A stretch of DNA of 34,046 nucleotides from Prorocentrum cordatum (GCA_963575745.1 CAUYUJ010009490.1:1-34046); one strand, 5' to 3'. Shown: positions 1 to 10,589, counted from the stretch's first letter. Program-made: numbers and translations. Notes: generated by a model not told the origin, from the sequence alone.

Positions 1-531
1 AGTCTGAATCATCAGACGGCGACACGGGTGTCGCAGCTCGGGGTGTCTCGTCCTCTTAGAGGGTGGGCGCTTCCCTGTCGCGGACAATCCCAGCCGACCT
101 CGGCCTGGCATGCGATTGCGGGGGCCATGGCGGCTCGCCCGTCTTGGGCGCGCCAAAGAATACCTGGGCAGCTTCCTCTCCTGCGCCAAAATGGTCCAGT
201 GGAAGGGGCCAGGGCTCAGCAGCAGCGTTAGTGGAAAACGACGACGCGTACGACGGGTCGATCAGGCTGCTGGCCCTGGCCCTTGCTCGCAGGGGGCCCG
301 CTCTGTGGCTCCTCTATAGCAGGGGGGCCAGGCTGCCCGCCTGCAGCGCGCAACAATCGCCGCGCAACCTTAGCAGTGCGCAGCTCATTTTCGCATTCAG
401 TCAGGCGACGGGGAAGGTCCTCGGGCAGGTCATCGTCTGGGCCATGCCAAGGCCCCACCTCCACAGCAAAGCCTGAGCGTTTGGGGCGCCTGCCTTCCCA
501 GCCGCTTTCCAGGTGCCCTCGGCACCTGCGC
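1..531 (-). pseudogene. Possible C-terminal tail / 3' region of the LINE
   Basis: Open reading continues on the minus strand after the RNase H (608-228), with a segment DDDLPEDLPRRLTECENELRT that looks like a short amphipathic helix. I recognise no zinc knuckle or other domain. It could be the polyprotein tail or its 3' untranslated region. Nothing is supported on the plus strand. Confidence 0.25.
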
Positions 532-1355
532 TCAGTGGCGCACCGTCGCACTGCAGAATAATGTTGCGTGGCTGACCATGAGGCGAGTAGGCTTTGCACC
601 TTGACCATATAGTAAGTGCATCACCATCCGCAAAAGCAGCGCAATACAAGTGTGCCTCAAGCCAGCCAGGACGGCAGCATCAAGCTTGGGATCTCTGGGG
701 CACGCACCAGGGGCAGGCGGGCCCAGCCCTCCGAGCAACTTTCCGTCGGGCCCAAGACGCGGCGCACCTTTAGCAGCGCGCAGGCATTCAATCCATTGCC
801 AGAAGGTAGAGACACGCGTCCACTGGTGAGGAGGAGGCGGGACTTTGGGCCGAGGAGGCTTACGAGCCAGCTTGACGTCCCTCAAGTTGAGCCTCGGCCG
901 CTCAGGCATGAGTTCAGCCGTCAGACGCATGGTGCACTTGGCAACACTTATGCACCTCTCTAGCCACTCTTCGTCAGCAGGTTCGGGCTGCGGGTATCTG
1001 GCCAGCGAGTTTTGGGCAGCAGAGTCGGCTAGGTCATCCCCTAGCTCCCAACAGCGCTCCAGCTCGGCGAGATCCTGAGACTCTTCGACGCGGGCTTTCA
1101 CTTTAAAAACCCATCGACATGCTTCCGGTGGGTGGGGAGCAGCAAATCCCGAATACACCGCGGGGGGCGCGTGAAGGGCTCGTTAGCCTGGACGGCCGCA
1201 TTCTTGCAATCGGAATAAATCGAGCTGCCAGGCATGGCACGCATGCCAGCAACCGCGTAGTTTCCGAATTCCCCGCCTTGGGCCGTCTGGAGGCTGGGGG
1301 CCCACGCGGGGCAACTGATGCGGCAAATTGCGATACCACCATATCCTACGACCAC
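532..1355 (-). pseudogene. LINE RNase H domain
   Basis: Landmarks of a type I RNase H appear in the expected order across two frames: a Glu in QGGEFGNYAVAG (about 1270), an Asp in SSIYSDCKNAAVQAN (about 1210), a strand VFKVKAR (the slot of the usual V-K-A-H/G-H segment), and the last Asp in GDDLADSAAQNS (about 1025). The frame changes near 1100-1155. The first catalytic Asp should lie near 1340-1360, where the reading is confused, so it is either lost or masked by a frame break. In LINEs this domain removes the RNA template after first-strand synthesis. The tail after it is basic and Pro-rich (RKPPRPKVPPPP). Confidence 0.7.
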
Positions 1356-1968
1356 TCTCCCCAGCCCGGCCCTGGGGAGTTCTTCGACAGCATGGGTGGC
1401 ACGCGACCCCTCATCAAAATATGTCCAGATATGTCCTCTGATTCACAAATTCGATCTGTGGCCCATGTGACCTCAAGGCCAATGTCTCCAACGTCATCGC
1501 GAGCAGGAAGCGGGAAAGCATCTCCTGGGTGTCGAAACAGACCCCCGGTAAAACGTAGGAAATCCTCCTCGTTGGTGTCAGCCGACAAGTCAGACGGAGG
1601 GCGTTGGATTTCCTTCTTGAAGCTCATGAGAACCTCTTCTGGTCGTGGCGCGCGGGACAGATGCGCGGGCGGTGTGGCGCGGCATATGGACTGACCTGGC
1701 ATGGCTCGCAACTCGCGTCGACATGGCACCCTGCCTCAGCCGCGCTGGTTCTGGTCCAAATAGCGTTGCGTGCGACGGCCTTGGCGCGCCCTCGCTGTGA
1801 AGGCGCGCCTTCCCTGGGGCGCAATGTGGTTGCAACGGCGTCATGGCATGCTCGCGCTCCGAGCGAGTGCGGAAGTAGGGCAGCGCCGCTTACGCGCTCG
1901 TGAGTCCACTGGACAGCCGCCTTCAACATCTTCTTAAGCAGGGCGGGGAAGGTGACCGTGAGGGGCAC
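1346..1968 (-). pseudogene. LINE region between RT and RNase H
   Basis: Two overlapping minus-strand stretches (1968-1624 and 1729-1346) continue from the RT. The first begins LTVTFPALLKKMLKAAVQW, which fits the helical connection after the RT thumb. The second, with SFKKEIQRPPSDLSADTNEE, leads towards the RNase H domain. At least one frame change separates them. No independent function is visible. Confidence 0.4.
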
Positions 1969-3437
1969 TTCAGTGCCAGAGCCGTCCAGAATGGCGAAAT
2001 AATTTGGCGTGGCCCACGATGGGGCGCCCTAGGGCCAGCTCCATGGCCCCCGAGGGGCCCTTCGCCCCCCGCCAGGTTTTGGGCGCGGGGAAAAGCAAAA
2101 GCGAGGGCCACATTTGCCGCCGCTCGCCCCAGGGAGTAACACATGGGATCAGCTTGGTTTTGTTCGCCCAGACATCCTCGGCGCAGCGCGCGACGGGCGC
2201 CGCGGCAGGGTGCCAGGCGGGGTTCTGAGAGAGAAGGAGCAGAGAGGTCCTCGACCTCATCTTGACAGGGGGCTGCGTCGTGCATGCAGCGGCGACCAGA
2301 TGCCATTCCCGCTCGTAGTTGGAAGGCCCGTGCGCATCGGCTCCAAAGGTGAAACTGGAGAGGGCCAGCGGTGAAGACCTCGGACGCATGCCTCCCAAGA
2401 AGCCCCTTGGCCCTTTTGAACCTGTGGAGCTCTTTGTTAAACGTGCGCTTACGGTCGCCGAACTTTCGGCCGCGCCAAGGGGTGCGACGGGGGGAGCCCG
2501 GGGCAATGTCAATCCCAAGATTCACAGCAGAGGGGGCCACGGTCCCCGCAAGGCCCCCCAAGCGCTCCCAGACCAGAGTGGCCAATGCGCCCGACGAGGC
2601 GACGAGGGCAGCTTTATCAATCGAGATCACGCCGCCCATGTCATCCTCGATGGCGGCCCTGGGTTTCGCTGCTGCGCCAGGGGGGTGGCTGACTATGTCG
2701 GCGCATGTCCCGACGCAGCTGAGACCGGTCATCGATGTAAACGTCGAGCGCGATGCGTGGCGGTAGCTGCAGGGCATCAAGCGCTGGCACAGCGTCGATG
2801 CGCACCATGGTGGTCGCGAAGCCACAACCGGCGAATTGTTTACGAAAAAAGACTCCGACCACCGTTCCTGAAAGCGACAAATGCCAGCCGTGCCGATGCC
2901 CTTGCACTGCCAGCCTAGCCGCTGCACGGGGGAATGAAACTGGTGGCAGCGCGGAAGGAGGGTCGAGAGATTGACAAGCTCAGAACACTTGTAAAGGTCC
3001 CACATCAGCGTGCAGCTGGTTTCTCTCTCGGGCACAGCTCCTTCGACTCGCGAAGATTGCCTCCAGACCACGTCGACGGCAAATACAAATGGAGAAACCG
3101 CGAAATGACTCCGTTGGAAAGCACTTTCCCATTGGACGGCAAACCTCCGTCGGCATCGCCCCCAGAGGCGATGGGGACTGCTGAACAGGCCGATAGGCCT
3201 GAAGCCTCCAGGAGGTGTGTTAAGCAAGGGAAGGACCAGCAGGGACATCTGCCCTGGGTAAAGCCCAGAAGCCTCCATGGCCGAAAACATGGCCCCCAGG
3301 ACATCGAGGGCCCCGTCCGACAGAGAGGTATCATGCTTCATGTGAAAGCCATCAACTGCAATGGCAGACCTGGACGAGTAACGCCAGGAAGCAGAGCGTA
3401 ACTCATCGGCAGTGAGCCTGGGGAAGGGATCCGTCAA
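1923..3437 (-). pseudogene. LINE reverse transcriptase
   Basis: Fingers and palm are recognisable: GGFRPIGLFSSPHRLWGR (about 3200-3150) matches the LINE motif in which 'P-x-G-G-x-R-P-I-x-L' precedes the palm, and WDLYKC (near 3000) sits where the first catalytic Asp is expected. The frame slips at A6 2845-2850, giving FAGCGFATTMVRID and DVYIDD (YIDD at 2728-2739), the catalytic motif C. It slips back at G6 2680-2685, then gives SIDKAALVASS and AVNLGIDIAPGSPRR, typical of the post-palm region of this LINE family. Near 2350 the frame changes again into GADAHGPSNYEREW, and a further change near 1950 leads to the connection region. RT family membership is firm; activity is unlikely as written. 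Confidence 0.85.
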
Positions 3438-3992
3438 TTAAAACGCGGGGTTCAAGTGGGGCAGAATGTTCGAGGCTTCCCACAACTTACCGAATTTACT
3501 AGCCTCAACAACAAGCAAGGCCAGGGGGTCGGATATGACGGCTCCATCCCGACTCAGAATAGAGGTGGGGGTCCATGGTTGGCTGCCTCGCACATGCTGG
3601 TGAGCCCTCCGCGCTCCCTGATCGATGGATTGGAGCAGCCATTCCCTCCACTCGGCAAGTGCCTGCGACGTGACCTTGACGGCGAAAGTCGCCAGATACT
3701 CGTCCAAGTCGGTGAGTATGGCTTCCCCAGCGTTAAGATCGAGCAAGTCATGCTGGCCAAGCGGCTGTACTCTCAAAAGACAATCAACGTGGGAATCCAA
3801 CCGTTGCTTCAGAAAGGATGGTGGGGACAGAAGCAGCCGCCGCACCTCCTGCGCCTGGGCGGTCCCTGTGCCAATCGCGTCGAACTGAAGGAGAAGCCTA
3901 AATTTGCCGACCAACCATTTAAGGGAGACGAGCTGGTGTTGTTTGTGGGGGGCCTGCCCATCTTGGTCCAGGATATTAGCCAACCTCTGCAA
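3438..3992 (-). pseudogene. LINE linker between endonuclease and RT
   Basis: An open stretch of 184 codons lies directly before the RT and is joined to it in frame except for a single TAA (3438-3440). The end, LWEASNILPHLNPAF, and the first residues after the stop, LTDPFPRLTADELR, read like one continuous segment leading into the RT fingers. This region of LINE ORF2 proteins is poorly conserved and has no catalytic motif. Nothing else is recognisable in it. The stop codon would truncate the polyprotein before the RT. Confidence 0.5.
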
Positions 3993-4010
3993 AGGTATTT
4001 TCCCCCTGCT

Positions 4011-4435
4011 TCACCAACACGGGAGGGTGGTTTGACGAGTCCCCGCTAGCTCCTTCTCGGCCAAGCCGGCCGACTGCTTATAGAGGGCGTCGAGCATGCA
4101 CTGTGCAGCATGAGCGTCGCCGCTTCGACAAGCTTCGAGGACGCGGTCAGATTCAGCTTGCACCGCTGCCCACGCAGGCGGTGGCGGCACGGGGCCGATC
4201 GGCATCTCCGTCGGCAGTGGTGGCGGCTTACGAAAAAACAAGGCCGTGGAGACGCCCAATGCCTGCATGAAACCTGAGCTGCACAGGTAAGTGGGTGACA
4301 ATGTTCGATGTATGAATCGCTTCGACCTGGGATATGCCTTTAGCGAGCCCCGAGGAGACGACAAAGTAATCGAGCATGCTGGTACCACACGTGTCAATCA
4401 CCTTGCTGGGAACGACGACCTGTGCACGCAAACGG
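4011..4435 (-). pseudogene. LINE endonuclease domain, C-terminal remnant plus linker
   Basis: The segment MLDYFVVSSGLA (about 4374-4339) followed by THLPVQLRF (about 4296-4270) matches the end of EEP-type LINE endonucleases, where a D-x-F/I-V-V-S strand is followed by the catalytic His in an S/T-D/H-x-P-V motif. The frame then slips at the A6 run 4233-4238; with one base fewer, reading continues into a Pro-rich linker (KPPPLPTEMP) and a helical stretch ending near 4020. Everything N-terminal of the D-Y-F-V motif, including the catalytic Glu and Asp/Asn of the first half, is absent because a (GGA)n repeat takes its place. The His-containing tail is the only catalytic landmark left. Confidence 0.7.
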
Positions 4436-4770
4436 GAGGAGGAGGAGGAAGGAGGAGGAGGAGGAGGAAGGAGGAGGAGGAGACGGGAGGAGTAAGAGGG
4501 GAGGAGGAGGAGGAGGAGGAGGAGGAGGAGGAGGAGGAGGGGAGGAGGAGAACAATATGGAGGAAGAGGAGGAGGGATGAGGAGGAGGAGGAGGAGGAGA
4601 GAAGGAAGGATGAGGAGGAGGAGGAGGAAGGAGGAGGAGAGGAGGATGAGGAGAGAGAGGAGGAGGAGGAGGAGGAGGAGAGGGAGGAGGCGGAGGAGGA
4701 GGAGGAGGGAGGCAAGGGAGGAGGAGGAGGAGGGGGAGAAGAACGAAGAGGGAGGAGGAGGACAGGGCCA
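4432..4770. repeat. (GGA)n microsatellite
   Basis: About 340 bp of nearly pure GGA/GGAGGAA on the plus strand, with GA and GAA interruptions. It borders the broken endonuclease of the LINE, so it either expanded inside the element or marks the junction where the element was truncated. Every frame across it is open but encodes only Glu/Arg/Gly or Pro/Ser/Leu runs, which I do not treat as genes. Confidence 0.95.
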
Positions 4771-5263
4771 AGACGGGCCTGATCAAAGCGGTCTGCTGGA
4801 TGCAGGGAGCAAGCATGGAGCTCGCCCTCTGGGAAGGGCATGCTTTGGTGAAAGAAGAAACGCGCCCGTACTTACGAACCGCTAGTGGGCGGAATCACCG
4901 CTGTAAAGAGAATGATTCCCCGTGCGAGGTGACACAAACTACTGAAACAAAGACCATCAGCCGGCACCTTCGGACAATGCACGACGCCCACATTGATGGG
5001 CGTGCCCGCACTGAGGCGCAGAGCTTCTCTGCTGAGACACTTCGATGGCGCAACTCTACACGCAAGCCGGTCCTGACCGGGCAGATCCTGGGCCGAGAGG
5101 TCCCAGCCCTCGGCCTTCTGAGAAACCCTCTGTGGCTTCGGGGATGGCTTAGAAAGTAAAGTTTCTCCGAAGGCCAGAAGCCTTCTGAGCCTTCTGAGAA
5201 CCCTAAGATCCGACGTTGCGAAAACAAACAAACATCACGGACAACAAAAACACGACTGGAGCC
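4771..5263. other. Unassigned spacer with short CTTCTGAG repeats
   Basis: No gene is supported. Between about 5090 and 5205 the motif GCCTTCTGAG(A) occurs three times, with related CCGAAGGCC and GGCTTAGAAAG pieces. Similar palindromic words recur at 9775-9915, so this may be a remnant of a dispersed element. Confidence 0.4.
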
Positions 5264-5782
5264 CTAAACCCCATCTCTCCATGGCATTGCTCGAGCCAGA
5301 TCGATCCGTGATGGTCCTGGGCCCCGCCCGAGACTGGGCGAGAACACCCAGGGTGAAAAAGCTGCGACGCCCAAACTCAACGAAGGACCGCCTCCTCTGC
5401 CTTCCCCCCGCGCGCCGCCCAGTGCGTGGGCGAAGAGGGGCATGCCCTTGGGGAGGCCACGCGGCCGCGGACCACCGCGCGCCGGGCTCTCGCCCGAAGG
5501 TCGCAGGGAGGGGGGCGCACAGGGGCGCGAGGGGCCAGGGTCTGCTAGAGTGCTCTTGCTCCCATCGTACCTGAGGGCCACATCCCAGAAATAATTTCCA
5601 GCACCCAGAAGAGGTGTCGAGACTATATCGATCGAGAATTGCCTCCCGGGGCCCGACGCGCGTGACAACCCTGCAACTTCGGTACTTTCTTGGTGCTCGA
5701 AATTCTTTCTGGTGGTCAAGGCTAAGATAAGTTGGAACATCAGAATGCTAGAGGGGCAGGAAAACAGTATGAACACACACAC
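5264..5782 (-). CDS. Weak candidate coding fragment
   Basis: One minus-strand frame stays open for 172 codons. The part around 5540-5700 contains a non-repetitive stretch, FSIDIVSTPLLGAGNYFWD, that looks more protein-like than its surroundings. The remainder is Pro/Gly/Arg-rich as expected of translated GC-rich spacer. I recognise no family, and splice signals are not clear. It may be a single exon, a gene fragment or chance. Confidence 0.2.
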   Translation of the reverse strand: MCVFILFSCPSSILMFQLILALTTRKNFEHQESTEVAGLSRASGPGRQFSIDIVSTPLLGAGNYFWDVALRYDGSKSTLADPGPSRPCAPPSLRPSGESPARGGPRPRGLPKGMPLFAHALGGARGEGRGGGPSLSLGVAAFSPWVFSPSLGRGPGPSRIDLARAMPWRDGV

Positions 5783-5787
5783 CTTCG

Positions 5788-5895
5788 GAGCTCCGCGCAG
5801 ATTTCTTGGACTGGCGCTGGACCCCCTCCCTGGCGCGTGTTGGAGGCTCCGCCCAGGGGGGCACAGCGCAGATCCAAGAAATCCGCGCGGAGCTC
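5788..5895. repeat. Foldback element with 23-bp inverted repeats
   Basis: The 23-bp arm at 5788-5810 is the reverse complement of 5873-5895 except for one base (position 5800). The loop is 62 bp and contains further GGCGC-type words. No target-site duplication is visible at the ends. It has the shape of a very small foldback element or MITE, or of a strong RNA hairpin. Confidence 0.8.
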
Positions 5896-5929
5896 AGAGG
5901 TATTTTCAAGGACCGACTACAACGATGTT

Positions 5930-6119
5930 TCATACGAAATGGCGCTTAAAACGAAAAACGATACGAAGCCCAACGTAGAAAAAAACGTTTTGAACGACAT
6001 CGGTGCCAAACAAGACGCGAAGACGAAACGAAGCGCCGAACACAACAACGAACGACGCAACGAAACACAACGAACAAACGATATTCGTGATCCTGACGAA
6101 AGACCAACCATAAGCAAGT
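5930..6119. repeat. A-rich / CGAA-rich low-complexity tract
   Basis: The tract is dominated by ACGAA and GAACGA words and is clearly less GC-rich than its surroundings. Nothing genic is seen. It leads directly into the first, degenerate unit of the satellite array. Confidence 0.6.
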
Positions 6120-9100
6120 ATGGATGCCGCGTTCTGGGTCCATCTGTCGACGGGCCTCCCTATGGGACCACGAACTGTGGATGCAATGGCGGCCCGCAGC
6201 GGGAAGAAGAAATGGACGTACGGTGGGCGGGGAGCTCCCTATGGGGCCACGAACCGTGTGAAGGGGTGTGCCGAAATGGGCGGGGGGACGCATGCGGACG
6301 CGGCCACTGGGGCCTTCGCTGGGGCCACGAACCGTGTCAAGGGTGTGCCGACATGTGTGTAAGGTGGCCGCAAAAAAAAGCAAAAAAAACAAAAAAAAAA
6401 AAAAAAAACGCAAAAAAAAAAGGAATAAAAAAACAAAAATAAAGTAAAAAAAAAAACAAAAGCAAAAAAAACAAAAAAAAAAAAAAAATCTAAACAAAAA
6501 ACAACAAACAAAAAACTAAAAAAAACTAAAAAAAAAAAAAAACAAAAAAAAAAACAAAAAACAACAAAAACAAACTAAACAAACACCACAAATCCAACAA
6601 CCCACCACATAACCCACCAACACAAAAAAAACCCAACACCAATCACCAACGCCAAACAAACACCCAAAGAATCACAAACCCCAAAAAACATCGAACTGTC
6701 GGCCACTGGGGCCTTCGGTGGAAAAACATCACCAGACGAGGCAGATAAACAAAAAAAAAACAGAAAGAAAAACAAAAAAAGCCTCCCAATGGGCCACGAC
6801 CGTTAAGGGGGTGTCCCGCCATGGGGTGTGAAGTGACGCAGTGCGGACCGAACAAGCATGAGCAAGGCCACCTGGGCCTTCGGTGGGAAAAAAAGTACAA
6901 TAGAAACAGAAAAAAAAATACGAAGTAAAAAAAAAAACAAAGAGAAAACAGAGCTCCCTATGTGGCCACAACCGTGTTAAGGGGAGTGCCGACAAGGGTC
7001 AAAGTGACGCACGCGGACGCGGCCACTGGGGCCCACGGTGGAGCGCCCTGTGGGTGCCACGAAACCGTGCCAGGTGTGCCGACATTGGTGTGAAGTGATG
7101 CGTCGGACGCGCCACTGGGCCTTCGGTGGAGCTCCATAAGGGGCCTCGAGCCGTTAGGGTGTGCCGAAAGTGGCGGGGGGAAGCAGCGGACGTGGCCACT
7201 GGGACGTCGGCCACTGGGGCCTTCGCAGGAACTCCATATGGGGCCCGACCCATGTGATGGGTGTGCCGACATGGGCGGGGGGACGCATGCGGGGACGGGC
7301 CACCCAGGCCTTTCGGGGAGCACCCTAACGGGGGGCCACTAACCGTGTTAGGTGTGCCGAAGTGGGCGGGGGGACGCATGCGGACGCGGCCACTGGGGCC
7401 TTCGGTGCAGCTCCCTATGGGGCCACGAACCGTGTGGGGTGTGAGCCGACATGGATGTAAAGTGACGCATGCGGACGCGGCCACTGGGGCCTTCGCTGGA
7501 GCTCCCTAAGGGTGGCCCGAACCGTGTGAGGGGTGTACGGACATGGGCGGGGGGGCGCATGCGGACGCGGCCACTGGGGCCTTCGCTGGAGCTCCCTATG
7601 CGGCCACGAAGCGTGTGAAGGGGTGTGCAGAAATGGGCGTGGGGACGCATGCGGACGCGGCCACTGGGGCCTTCGGTGGAGCTCCCTATGGGGCCACGAG
7701 CCGTGTGAGGGGTGTGCCGAAATGGGCGGGGGGACGCATGCGGACACGGCCACTTGGGCCTTCGGTAGGGCTCCCTATGGGGCCACGATCCGTGTGAAAG
7801 GGTGTGCCGACATGGGTGTAAAGTGACGCATGCGGACGCGTCCACTGGGGCCTTCGCTGGAGCTCCCTGTGGAACCGTGTGAGGGGTGTGCCGACATGGG
7901 TGTTAGGTGACGCATGCGGACACGGCCACCGGGCCTTCGGTGGAGCTCCGGGCAACGAACCGTGTGAAGGGTGTGCCGACATGGATGTAAGGTGACACAT
8001 GTGGACGCGGCCACTGGGGCCTTCGGTGTAACTCCCTATGGGGCCACGAACCATGTGAGGAATGTGCCGAAGTGGGCGGGGGACCCATGCGGACACGGCC
8101 ACTGGGGCCTTCGGTGGAGCTCCCTATTAGGCCACAAACCGTGTGAGGGGTGTGCCGACATGGTGTAAAGTGACGCATGTGGACACGGCCACTGCGGCCT
8201 TCGGTGGAGCTCCCTATGGGGCCACGAACCGTGTGAAGGGTGTGCCAAAATGTGCGGGAGGACGCATGCGGACGCGGCCACTGGGGCCTTCGGTGGAGCT
8301 CCCTATGGGGCCACAAACCGTGTGAAGGGTGTGCCGACATGGTGTAAAATGACGCATGTGGACACGGCCACTGGGGCCTTCGCTGGAGCTCCCTATGGCT
8401 CCACGAACCGTGTGAATGGTGTGCCCACATGTGTGTACAATGACGCATGCGGACGCGGTCACTGGGGCCTTCGCTGGAGCTCCCTATGGGGCTGTGAGGG
8501 GTGTGCCGACATGGGCGGGGGGACGCATGCGGACGCGGCTACTGGGGCATTCGGTGGAGCTGCCTATGGGGCCACGAGATGTGTGAGGGGTGTGCCGACA
8601 TGGGTGTAAGGTGACGCATGCGGACGCGGCCACCGGGGCCATCGGTGGAGCTCACTCTGGGGCCACGAGCCGTGTGAGGGGTGTGCCGACATGGGTGTGA
8701 AATCACGCATGCGGACGCGGCCACTGGGGCCTTCGGTGGAGCTCCCAAAAATGGGCGGGGGGACGCATGCGGACGCGGCCACTGGGGCCGTCGGTGGAGC
8801 TCCCTATGGGGCCACGAACCGTGTGAGGGGTGTGCCAAAATGAGCGAGGGAGACGCATGCGGACGCGGCCACTGGGGCCTTCGGTGGAGCTCCCTATGGG
8901 GCCACGAAACGTGTGAGGGGTGTGCCAACGTGGGCGGGGGGGACGCATGCGGACGCGGCCACTGGGGCCTTCGGTGGAGCTCCCTGTGGCTCCACGAAAC
9001 GTGTGAGAGGTGTGCCGTGTAAGATGACGCATGCGGACGCGGCCACTGGGGCCTTCTATGTGGCCACGAAGCGTTTGAGGGGTGTGCAGAGATGGGTGTA

Positions 9101-9536
9101 AAGTGACGCATGCGGACGCGGCATGGGCCTTCGGTGGAGCTCCCTATGGCTCCACGAACCGTGTCAAGGGTGTGCCACAACGGGCGGGGGGACGCATGCG
9201 GACACGGCCACTTGGGCCTTCGGTAGAGCTCCCTATGGCTCCACGAACCGTGTGAGAGGTGTGCCGACATGGGTGCACGGTGACGCATGCGGGCGCGGCC
9301 ACTGGGGCCTTCGGTGGAGCTCCCTATGGGGCCACGAACCGTGTGAAGGGTGTGCCGAAGTGGGCGGGGGGACGCTTGCGGACGCGGCCACTGGGGCCTT
9401 CGGTGGAGCTCCCTATGGTGCAACGAAACGTGTGAGGGGTGTGCCGACATGGGCGTGGGGACGCACGCGGTCGCGGCCACTGGGGCTTTCGGTGGAGCCC
9501 CCTAGGGAGCCACGAAACGTGTGAGGGGTGTGCCAA
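6120..9536. repeat. Satellite array of about 90-bp units
   Basis: The unit contains in order GCATGCGGACGCGGCCACTG, GGGCCTTCGGTGGAGCTCCC, TATGGGGCCACGAACCGTG and TGAGGGGTGTGCCGACATGG. Anchors GCATGCGG at 8765, 8855 and 8945 are exactly 90 bp apart; elsewhere the spacing is mostly 84-93. I count roughly 30-35 units. The left end (6120-7350) is the most degenerate and holds an A-rich insertion; the right end stops at the GGGA-rich tract near 9540. Two unit types differ in the tail before GACGCATG: a GGGCGGGGG form and a GGTGTAAAGT form. Because 90 is a multiple of three, long frames are open on both strands; I treat them as by-products, not genes. Confidence 0.95.
6360..6960. repeat. A-rich block inside the satellite
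   Basis: About 600 bp made mostly of A runs broken by single C or G, in strong contrast to the GC-rich satellite on both sides. Fragments of satellite units survive inside it (about 6695-6725 and 6780-6890), which shows that the A-rich sequence lies within the array and not at its border. It reads as repeated poly(A)-like insertions or local expansion of A tracts. Confidence 0.85.
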
Positions 9537-9544
9537 AGTGAGGG

Positions 9545-9635
9545 GGGTGACGGGAGGAGGGAGCAGGGGGGGGAGGGAGGAGGGAGGAGGGGGAGGAGGA
9601 GGAGGAGAGGAGAGGAGAGGAGAGGAACGCGGGGG
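9545..9635. repeat. GGGA/GGA-rich microsatellite
   Basis: A purine tract of GGGAGGAGG and GGAGAGGAGA words immediately follows the last satellite unit on the plus strand. Confidence 0.85.
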
Positions 9636-10400
9636 CCGTCTCCTCAAAACGAGGACCCAACACCACAGGATGGTTATGAAACGTATAAGATAGACCCAAC
9701 TCAAACCGAATCATGTAGTGCTCGGTCCTTGCTGTTTCTTGTTTCGGCGGCGAGCCAAGAGAAGTCAGAAGGGGCGGGCCTTTTCAAAAGGCTTGGAAGC
9801 CCCTTGGCCTTTTGAGATGTGTTCTGTGCCCTCCCCGAAGGCACAGCACACCCTCTCTGAGGGCGCGAGGGCTTTTGAAAAATCCCGCCGCCTTCTAAGA
9901 AGGCCTCCTCCTTCTCACTCCCCCCCTCGCTCGCTGCCGAATTTGGTTTTCGTGTCAAAACTCAGGTCTCTGGCGGCCGTGCGGGACGATCCGGACACCC
10001 CAGGAACGCCCACGGCGAGGCGCAGCTGCTGGCAAGCATCCCGAGGCTGGGAAACCGCCGAGAGCCGATGCAAACGTCCGAAAACTTCGAACCTCGAAGT
10101 TCGAGCCCCGAAACTTCCCCCCCTCGTTCGCCGCCGGTTGTTCTTCCATCTGCGGTGTGCCGAGCCCAAGTCCTGCAAGTCCCCAGGCCGCCGGCCGCAC
10201 GCCGCTGGGCCCTGCCTTTCCGCAGTGCGCCCCCGCGCCCCGCCCCGCCCCCCCCAGGAGGAGGATGAGTGGGGAAGTGCTAACCACAGCGAACCAGCCT
10301 GCCAAAGTTCATGGAACGGGGGGGCTCGGAGGAGGGCTGAAGGAGCAGCGGAGGGGGGTCGCGGGGGGCAGGGGGGCGACGGGAGGAGGCCACTGAACCA
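9636..10400. other. Unassigned spacer with a cluster of short palindromes
   Basis: No gene is supported. Between 9775 and 9915 several perfect small hairpins follow one another: GCCTTTT-C-AAAAGGC, TGTGCC...GGCACA, CCCTC-TCT-GAGGG and GCCTTCT-A-AGAAGGC. The rest is GC-rich without codon structure that I can defend. Confidence 0.4.
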
Positions 10401-10546
10401 GCGCTGGAGAAGGAGGAGGAGGAGGAAGAGAAGACGAGGAGGACAGGAAAGGGTGGGAGGAGGAGGAGGAGGATGAAAGGAGGATGAGAAACCGAGGGAA
10501 GGAAAAGGGAGACGAGGTGATGAGGTGAGATGATGAACGGCGATGA

Positions 10547-10589
<43 letters not shown>

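Larger units (their letters stand above)
1..4435 (-). mobile_element. Degenerate non-LTR retrotransposon (EEP endonuclease - RT - RNase H)
   Basis: Read on the minus strand, the region carries in order the end of an endonuclease/exonuclease/phosphatase domain, a reverse transcriptase with a YIDD box, and an RNase H domain. This is the order of LINEs with a C-terminal RNase H. Such elements nick the target with the endonuclease and prime reverse transcription from the nick. The frame is broken several times: an in-frame TAA at 3438-3440, slips at A6 4233-4238, A6 2845-2850 and G6 2680-2685, and further shifts near 2350 and 1950. The 5' part of the endonuclease is missing; similarity stops where the (GGA)n tract begins near 4435. 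The 3' end lies near or beyond the left edge; no poly(A) tail or target-site duplication is visible. I infer an inactive copy, unless the slips are assembly errors. Confidence 0.8.

Noticed and set aside
4432-4782. Glu/Arg-rich and Pro/Ser-rich open frames
   Set aside because: Translated (GGA)n microsatellite with no non-repetitive sequence.
6120-9536. Long open frames on both strands of the satellite
   Set aside because: They arise because the unit is about 90 bp, a multiple of three; codon use simply restates the repeat and no start or domain is distinctive.
9718-10476. Plus-strand 252-codon open frame
   Set aside because: Composition is that of GC-rich spacer ending in a purine microsatellite; no domain, splice context or codon bias supports it.
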